A program made the position numbers and the translations under genes. Shown here one piece after another: positions 4,754 to 7,596 of a stretch of 7,596 nucleotides of DNA (position 1 is the stretch's first letter; every line of letters starts with the position of its first letter). The notes beneath the pieces are model-generated. The model was not told where the DNA came from. It saw only the letters and a program-made list of their open reading frames with translations, and did no database searches. Source of the DNA: Candidatus Sulfopaludibacter sp. SbA3 (GTDB lineage Bacteria; Acidobacteriota; Terriglobia; Bryobacterales; Bryobacteraceae); the NCBI GenBank assembly GCA_945900935.1, contig CAMDKT010000290.1, positions 1 to 7,596 on the forward strand, given 5' to 3'.

Positions 4754-6601
4754 ATGGACCTGAAAGACAAAGTTGCGCAGCTCCCGCTCCTCCCCGGCGT
4801 GTATCTCTACAAGAACGGCCACGGGGAGGTGATCTACGTCGGCAAAGCCAAAGTTCTCCGCGCGCGCGTCCGGAATTATTTCTCTGAAGAGAGCCTCTCC
4901 AACGCCAAGACCGGTACCCTCATCAGCGAAGCCCGCGACCTCGACTACATCGTTGTCGACAACGAAAAGGAGGCGCTCGCCCTTGAAAATTCGCTGATCA
5001 AACAGTACAAACCGCGCTTCAACATCCTGCTCCGCGACGACAAAACCTACCCGTATATCAAGGTGACGTCCGAAAAGTTTCCGCGCGTTTTCGTCACCCG
5101 CCGGCTCCGCAAAGACGGCGGTGTTTACTACGGCCCCTACTTCCCCGGCAACCTCGCCTACCGCCTCGTCGATTTCATCCACCGCCACTTCAAGATTCCC
5201 TCCTGCAAAGTCGACCTCACCAAACTCCACCCCAACCCGTGCCTGCAGTATCACATCCACCGCTGCCTGGGCCCCTGCGCCGCCGGGCTGACAACGGACT
5301 TCGAATACGCGGCGGCCGTCAGCAACGTCCGTCTCTTCCTGGAAGGCCGTCTGAAAGACCTGTCGAAACAACTCCGCCGGCGCATGGAGGCGGCCTCCGA
5401 AGATCTCCGCTTCGAAGAAGCCGGATCGCTGCGCGACATCATCCAGACGGTGGACGAAATCGAAGACCGTCAAAAAATGGCCGCCGCCTCCGGCGAGGAC
5501 GTCGACATCTACGCCTATTACGCCGAGCCGCCGCTGCTGGCCGTCAACCTCTTCCATCTGCGCAACGGCCGCATCGTCGACCGGCGCGAGTTCTACTGGG
5601 AAGACCAATTCGAATTCCAGCCATCGGAGTTCATGGCCGCGCTTATCAAACAGGTGTACCTCGACCAGACCTACATCCCCGCCATCATCCACGTCCCGGC
5701 AGACTTCGAAGACCGCGAAACTCTCGAAGAACTGCTGACGGAAAAGAAGGGTCGCAACGTTGAGATCCACACGCCCCAGCGCGGCCAGAAAAAGGCGCTC
5801 TACGACCTTGCCGAGACCAACGCCAAACACTGTTTCGACGCCCGTTTCCGCGTCCTGAAGCCGTCATCGAAGGCCATTATGAGCGCGTTTGAAGACGCGA
5901 CTACCGTCCCGCTGAACCCGGCGAGAATTGAGTGCTTCGACATTTCGCACGTCCAGGGTACGGATACAGTCGCCAGCATGGTGGTGTGGGAAGACGGACG
6001 GATGAAGAAGGCGGACTACCGCAAGTTCATCATCAAAACCGTTGAGGGCAACGACGACTTCGCCTCCATGCGCGAAGTCGTCACGCGCCGTTACAGCCGC
6101 ATCAAAGAGGAAGGCGGCAGGATGCCCGGTCTGGTGCTGATCGACGGCGGTCTCGGCCAGCTCCACGCCGCCGCCGCGGCCCTCGAGTCGATCGGCATAA
6201 CGGACCAGCCGCTGGCCAGCATCGCCAAGCGGGAAGAGTGGATCTACGTTTACGGCATCGAAGACGAGCCCGTCATTCTCGACCGCTTCAACCCTGTTCT
6301 CCATCTGGTGCAAACGGTAAGAGACGAGGCCCACCGGTTCGCCGTGACCTTCCACCGCAACCGGCGCGACGCCAGCCGCCTCCGTAGCGAACTTCTGGAA
6401 GTGGAAGGCGTCGGCCCGAAGACCGTTGAAAAGCTGCTGAAGAATCTGGGCAGCGTGGAGAGAGTCCGCGCCGCGAGCGTTGCGGACTTAAGCCGCGAGG
6501 TCGGCCCCGTTGCTGCCCAACGGATTCGGCTGCATTTTGAGAAGGAGCCGCGGCAACTAACTTCCCTCATACAATTCCCGCAAAAACCGCCCCGTGTGTG
6601 A
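4754..6601 (+). CDS. uvrC: Excinuclease ABC subunit UvrC
   Basis: A 615-residue, full-length UvrC, the nuclease of nucleotide excision repair that incises on both sides of a lesion after UvrB loads. The N-terminal GIY-YIG domain (residues 14-95) has G-V-Y, I-Y-V-G-K-A, R38 and catalytic E78. Cysteines C151, C163, C171 and C175 are spaced like the iron-sulphur ligands reported for E. coli UvrC. The UVR motif (about 200-240, with L-R-F-E-E-A-G-S-L-R-D) binds UvrB. The RNase H-like domain has E-C-F-D-I-S-H (D396), L-I-D-G-G (D464) and D-E-A-H-R-F (H527). The C-terminal helix-hairpin-helix (548-597, with V-E-G-V-G-P-K-T) binds DNA. The last 14 or so codons overlap, antisense, the stop and tail of a uvrA remnant. 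The ATG at 4754 lacks a ribosome binding site, but the N-terminus fits the family. Confidence 0.98.
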   Translation: MDLKDKVAQLPLLPGVYLYKNGHGEVIYVGKAKVLRARVRNYFSEESLSNAKTGTLISEARDLDYIVVDNEKEALALENSLIKQYKPRFNILLRDDKTYPYIKVTSEKFPRVFVTRRLRKDGGVYYGPYFPGNLAYRLVDFIHRHFKIPSCKVDLTKLHPNPCLQYHIHRCLGPCAAGLTTDFEYAAAVSNVRLFLEGRLKDLSKQLRRRMEAASEDLRFEEAGSLRDIIQTVDEIEDRQKMAAASGEDVDIYAYYAEPPLLAVNLFHLRNGRIVDRREFYWEDQFEFQPSEFMAALIKQVYLDQTYIPAIIHVPADFEDRETLEELLTEKKGRNVEIHTPQRGQKKALYDLAETNAKHCFDARFRVLKPSSKAIMSAFEDATTVPLNPARIECFDISHVQGTDTVASMVVWEDGRMKKADYRKFIIKTVEGNDDFASMREVVTRRYSRIKEEGGRMPGLVLIDGGLGQLHAAAAALESIGITDQPLASIAKREEWIYVYGIEDEPVILDRFNPVLHLVQTVRDEAHRFAVTFHRNRRDASRLRSELLEVEGVGPKTVEKLLKNLGSVERVRAASVADLSREVGPVAAQRIRLHFEKEPRQLTSLIQFPQKPPRV

Positions 6602-6654
6602 ACCCTCTAACCCGGCAATTTCCTCGGGCGTCCCCGGCGATAACGTCGTCGCCG
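6557..6654 (-). pseudogene. uvrA: uvrA 3'-end remnant, copy 1
   Basis: The minus strand reads G-T-P-E-E-I-A-G-L-E-G-S-H-T-G-R-F-L-R-E, then L-Y-E-G-S and a TAG at 6559-6557. This is the characteristic UvrA C-terminus (GTPE-x-V/I-A ... SHT-G/A-R-FL). Just upstream, D-D-V-I-A-G can be read in the matching position only if one G is removed from the GGGG at 6632-6635, so the remnant is frameshifted there. No ABC ATPase motifs follow further upstream, so only the extreme 3' end of uvrA survives. Its stop lies inside the end of uvrC, indicating an ancestral convergent uvrC/uvrA pair with overlapping 3' ends. Intact uvrA is not in this window. Confidence 0.7.
6576..6633. repeat. Direct repeat copy 1 (uvrA tail)
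   Basis: This 58-bp stretch matches 7362-7418 at 53 positions, with four substitutions and one single-base gap. It includes 20 identical bases (6600-6619 and 7385-7404). Both copies encode the uvrA tail on the minus strand, in the same orientation, on either side of the MazF module. Confidence 0.85.
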
Positions 6655-6754
6655 ATTGCCCCCGCCGCAATAACGCTTGTTGTCTCGGGGGAAAACTGCG
6701 AACACTCGCCGATTTCGGGCCGCTGATCCCGGCATTGCGGCGGTACTTTTGCGC

Positions 6755-6760
6755 CATAAT
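6755..6760 (+). promoter_or_regulatory. -10-like hexamer implying leaderless mRNA
   Basis: CATAAT differs by one base from TATAAT and ends exactly 6 nt before the antitoxin ATG at 6767, where transcription would be expected to begin. No Shine-Dalgarno is visible. TTGCGG at 6735-6740 could be a -35, but the 14-bp spacer is short. Confidence 0.4.
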
Positions 6761-6766
6761 GATCTC

Positions 6767-7006
6767 ATGGTGAAATCGGTTGAGGGAGTTTACCGCAACG
6801 GCAAGGTTGAACTGATAGAGCCGATCGCCGAGGCCGAGGGTTCACGCGTAATCGTGACGTGGGTTCAAATCGCCAGTTCAGTCGATCTTCGCGAAAGGGG
6901 AATCGATGAGTCTCAAGCAGCCGATTTGCGCCGGCGGCTGGCTACCTTCGCACTGGACTGGGATCGCCCGGAAATGAACGCTTACGATGACTTGCCACCG
7001 CGGTGA
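6767..7006 (+). CDS. DUF104-like antitoxin paired with MazF
   Basis: A 79-residue protein from the ATG at 6767. Residues 3-33 (K-S-V-E-G-V-Y-R-N-G-K-V-E-L-I-E-P ... G-S-R-V-I-V-T-W-V) align residue for residue with the DUF104-type antitoxin at 3122-3406 (V-E-A-V-F-E-N-G ... G-E-R-V-T-L-A-I). The helical, acidic tail (about 42-79) would bind the toxin. The frame is open upstream to 6677, but homology starts at 6767, which also follows CATAAT by 6 nt. Its last 20 bp overlap the toxin gene, so translation is probably coupled. A DUF104-like antitoxin with a MazF toxin is a less familiar pairing than with a PIN toxin. Confidence 0.75.
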   Translation: MVKSVEGVYRNGKVELIEPIAEAEGSRVIVTWVQIASSVDLRERGIDESQAADLRRRLATFALDWDRPEMNAYDDLPPR

Positions 7007-7334
7007 CGTTGTGTTGGTGATGTTCCCGGACTCGAACTTGCGAACCACAAAGCGGCGGCCCGCCTTGGTTGTACAAGCGGACCAACTTGGGACGGATTTA
7101 GCCCAGCTGATCGTAGCCATGATCACGAGCAATCTGGATCGCGCTGGACACGCGAGCAGAGTAACTTTGCTAGCCGCGGGCGAGAATGCAAAGCGGTCTT
7201 GCCTACTGATGGATTCGGTGGTCATGACCGATAATCTCGCCACCGTCCACTACTCGGAGATCGACCGCGTCATCGGGCATTTGGCCGGAATAGCGGAAAT
7301 CGACGAGGCGTTGCGCACGACTTTGGCCCTCTGA
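6987..7334 (+). CDS. MazF/PemK-family toxin
   Basis: A 115-residue protein. MazF hallmarks are R-G-D-V-V-L-V (5-11), K-R-R-P-A-L-V-V (22-29), the I-V-A-M-I-T-S block (42-48) with the conserved T-S, and S-C-L-L-M-D-S-V-V-M-T-D-N-L-A (71-85). The end, E-I-D-R-V-I-G-H-L, also fits. MazF toxins are sequence-specific endoribonucleases that cleave mRNA or rRNA and arrest growth. The basic residues before the first strand and the T-S motif are retained, so it looks functional. The start at 6987 lies inside the antitoxin gene (20-bp overlap). The stop TGA at 7332-7334 forms part of an inverted repeat with the tail of uvrA copy 2. The module sits between two uvrA remnants, pointing to insertion. Confidence 0.88.
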   Translation: MTCHRGDVVLVMFPDSNLRTTKRRPALVVQADQLGTDLAQLIVAMITSNLDRAGHASRVTLLAAGENAKRSCLLMDSVVMTDNLATVHYSEIDRVIGHLAGIAEIDEALRTTLAL

Positions 7335-7351
7335 ATATACGAGATTCAGAG
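7329..7351. terminator. 8-bp inverted repeat over the mazF stop, possible terminator
   Basis: CTCTGAAT (7329-7336) and ATTCAGAG (7344-7351) are perfect complements around a 7-nt loop. The left arm contains the mazF stop. The right arm contains, on the opposite strand, the stop of uvrA copy 2, so both frames end Leu-stop. There is no T run after it, so termination is uncertain and the hairpin may be a by-product of how the junction formed. Confidence 0.45.
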
Positions 7352-7450
7352 TTCAAACATCTCCCGCAAAACCGCCCCGTATGGGAACCCTCTAACCCGG
7401 CAATCTCCTCCGGCGTCCGGCCCTAAATCAATCACCCAATCCGCCGCAGC
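7346..7450 (-). pseudogene. uvrA: uvrA 3'-end remnant, copy 2
   Basis: The minus strand reads A-A-D-W-V-I-D-L-G-P-D-A-G from 7447 to 7409, the UvrA segment after the second ATPase site. T-P-E-E-I-A-G-L-E-G-S-H-T-G-R-F follows in a shifted frame, and L-R-E-M-F-E-L then a TGA (7348-7346) in a third. Two lesions explain this. The residues normally between GP-x-x-G and GTPEE are missing, with ACGCCGGAG at the join. One T is lost in the T run opposite 7368-7371. The fragment ends abruptly next to the group II intron end, so upstream uvrA is either beyond the intron or gone. Confidence 0.75.
7362..7418. repeat. Direct repeat copy 2 (uvrA tail)
   Basis: Partner of 6576-6633, same orientation, 57 bp, with one base deleted in the A run. 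Outside the repeat the two copies diverge. Copy 2 continues into recognisable uvrA sequence (to about 7450), while copy 1 does not. Confidence 0.85.
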
Positions 7451-7484
7451 TTCCGTCTATCGTCAAAAGGCAATCCGCCGAGTA

Positions 7485-7509
7485 GGCCCGGGGAGTTGCA
7501 CCCCGAGCC
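7485..7509 (-). ncRNA. Group II intron domain VI-like hairpin
   Basis: In RNA sense GGCUCGGGG pairs with CCCCGGGCC around a 7-nt loop (UGCAACU), giving nine pairs including one G-U. The wobble works only in minus-strand RNA, supporting that orientation. The branch-point adenosine is not obvious. Confidence 0.6.
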
Positions 7510-7516
7510 TCTCACA

Positions 7517-7550
7517 GATCCGGACTTGAGCCTCTCGACTCATCCGGCTC
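7517..7550 (-). ncRNA. Group II intron domain V
   Basis: Exactly 34 nt in minus-strand sense. The lower stem is GAGCCGGAT with GTCCGGATC (9 positions), then a 2-nt AA bulge on the 3' side. The upper stem is GAGTC/GGCTC, and the GNRA loop is GAGA. The AGC catalytic triad is present near the 5' end. Position 3 faces A instead of the usual U, so one G-A mismatch sits beside the triad. Confidence 0.75.
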
Positions 7551-7596
7551 GTGCCACCCATTGAAAGCTGCCGCCTTCCGTCGAAATCAGCCGGTT

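Larger units (their letters stand above)
7482..7596 (-). mobile_element. Group II intron, 3' end (continues beyond window)
   Basis: On the minus strand the sequence ends with a catalytic domain V (7550-7517), a domain VI-like hairpin (7509-7485) and C-T-A-C. This order, with the 3-nt style tail after domain VI, is that of a bacterial group II intron 3' end. Group II introns are self-splicing ribozymes that move by reverse transcription, usually with an encoded LtrA-type protein. Any such ORF would lie to the right, outside the window, so I cannot say whether the element is complete. The exact 3' boundary (about 7482-7484) is uncertain. The adjacent exon side is the uvrA remnant, suggesting insertion in or near uvrA. 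Confidence 0.72.

Noticed and set aside
4733..5830. Long minus-strand frame (365 codons) opposite uvrC
   Set aside because: It is the antisense shadow of a certain uvrC. The product is a V/D/G/F-rich composition with no family motif.
5864..6355. Minus-strand frame of 163 codons opposite the UvrC RNase H-like region
   Set aside because: Shadow of uvrC, with no motif and no ribosome binding site.
6635..6654. CGGCGA/TCGCCG hairpin as a uvrC terminator
   Set aside because: The arms are 6 bp with an 8-nt loop and no T run follows. It also falls in uvrA-derived sequence, so chance is likely.
1..7596. tRNA, rRNA or CRISPR array
   Set aside because: I saw no cloverleaf with a T-arm motif, no rRNA-like segment and no regularly spaced repeats on either strand.

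Overview
This GC-rich window mixes one housekeeping gene (uvrC) with accessory genes. The strongest taxonomic hints are a MauG-like di-haem cytochrome c with an acidobacterial flavour, a small exported TPR protein divergent from uvrC, and many toxin-antitoxin (TA) modules. Together they suggest an Acidobacteria-like soil or environmental bacterium of the Solibacter/Bryobacter type. That placement is inference from protein style, not from a marker gene.

Layout, left to right. Positions 1-329 are non-coding, with an AT-rich repeated element at the extreme left. Positions 330-838 (+) hold a short antitoxin and a ParE/RelE-type toxin that overlap by 4 bp. Positions 962-2437 (-) hold a secreted cytochrome c peroxidase/MauG-like protein with two CxxCH motifs. 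Positions 2662-3406 (-) hold a DUF104-type antitoxin followed by a PIN-domain VapC toxin whose frame is broken by a +1 shift. A 191-bp divergent spacer (3407-3597) carries a perfect GTTATT/AATAAC inverted repeat. Positions 3598-4355 (+) hold a two-gene operon with a 4-bp overlap: a short HU-like protein, then a TIR-domain protein with its own half-HU domain at the N-terminus. Position 4356 starts, with no gap, the convergent exported TPR protein (4356-4724, -). It diverges from uvrC (4754-6601, +) across only 29 bp.

Downstream of uvrC lie two broken copies of the 3' end of a uvrA gene on the minus strand (about 6557-6654 and 7346-7450). They flank a DUF104-like/MazF TA pair (6767-7334, +). 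The second uvrA remnant abuts the 3' end of a group II intron on the minus strand (domains V and VI are recognisable), and the intron runs off the right edge of the window. The likely history is an ancestral convergent uvrC/uvrA pair that was broken up by insertion of a TA cassette and an intron.

Three TA modules of different toxin families (ParE, VapC, MazF) sit within 7.6 kb of each other. The least ordinary item is the HU / HU-TIR operon. Its two genes have related HU halves and are probably co-translated, and the TIR part keeps a candidate catalytic glutamate. It is the best candidate here for an undescribed system, possibly nucleoid- or DNA-linked TIR signalling or defence, but that function is inferred and not shown. 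Three genes also have a -10-like hexamer 6-7 nt before the start codon and no ribosome binding site, which predicts leaderless mRNAs.
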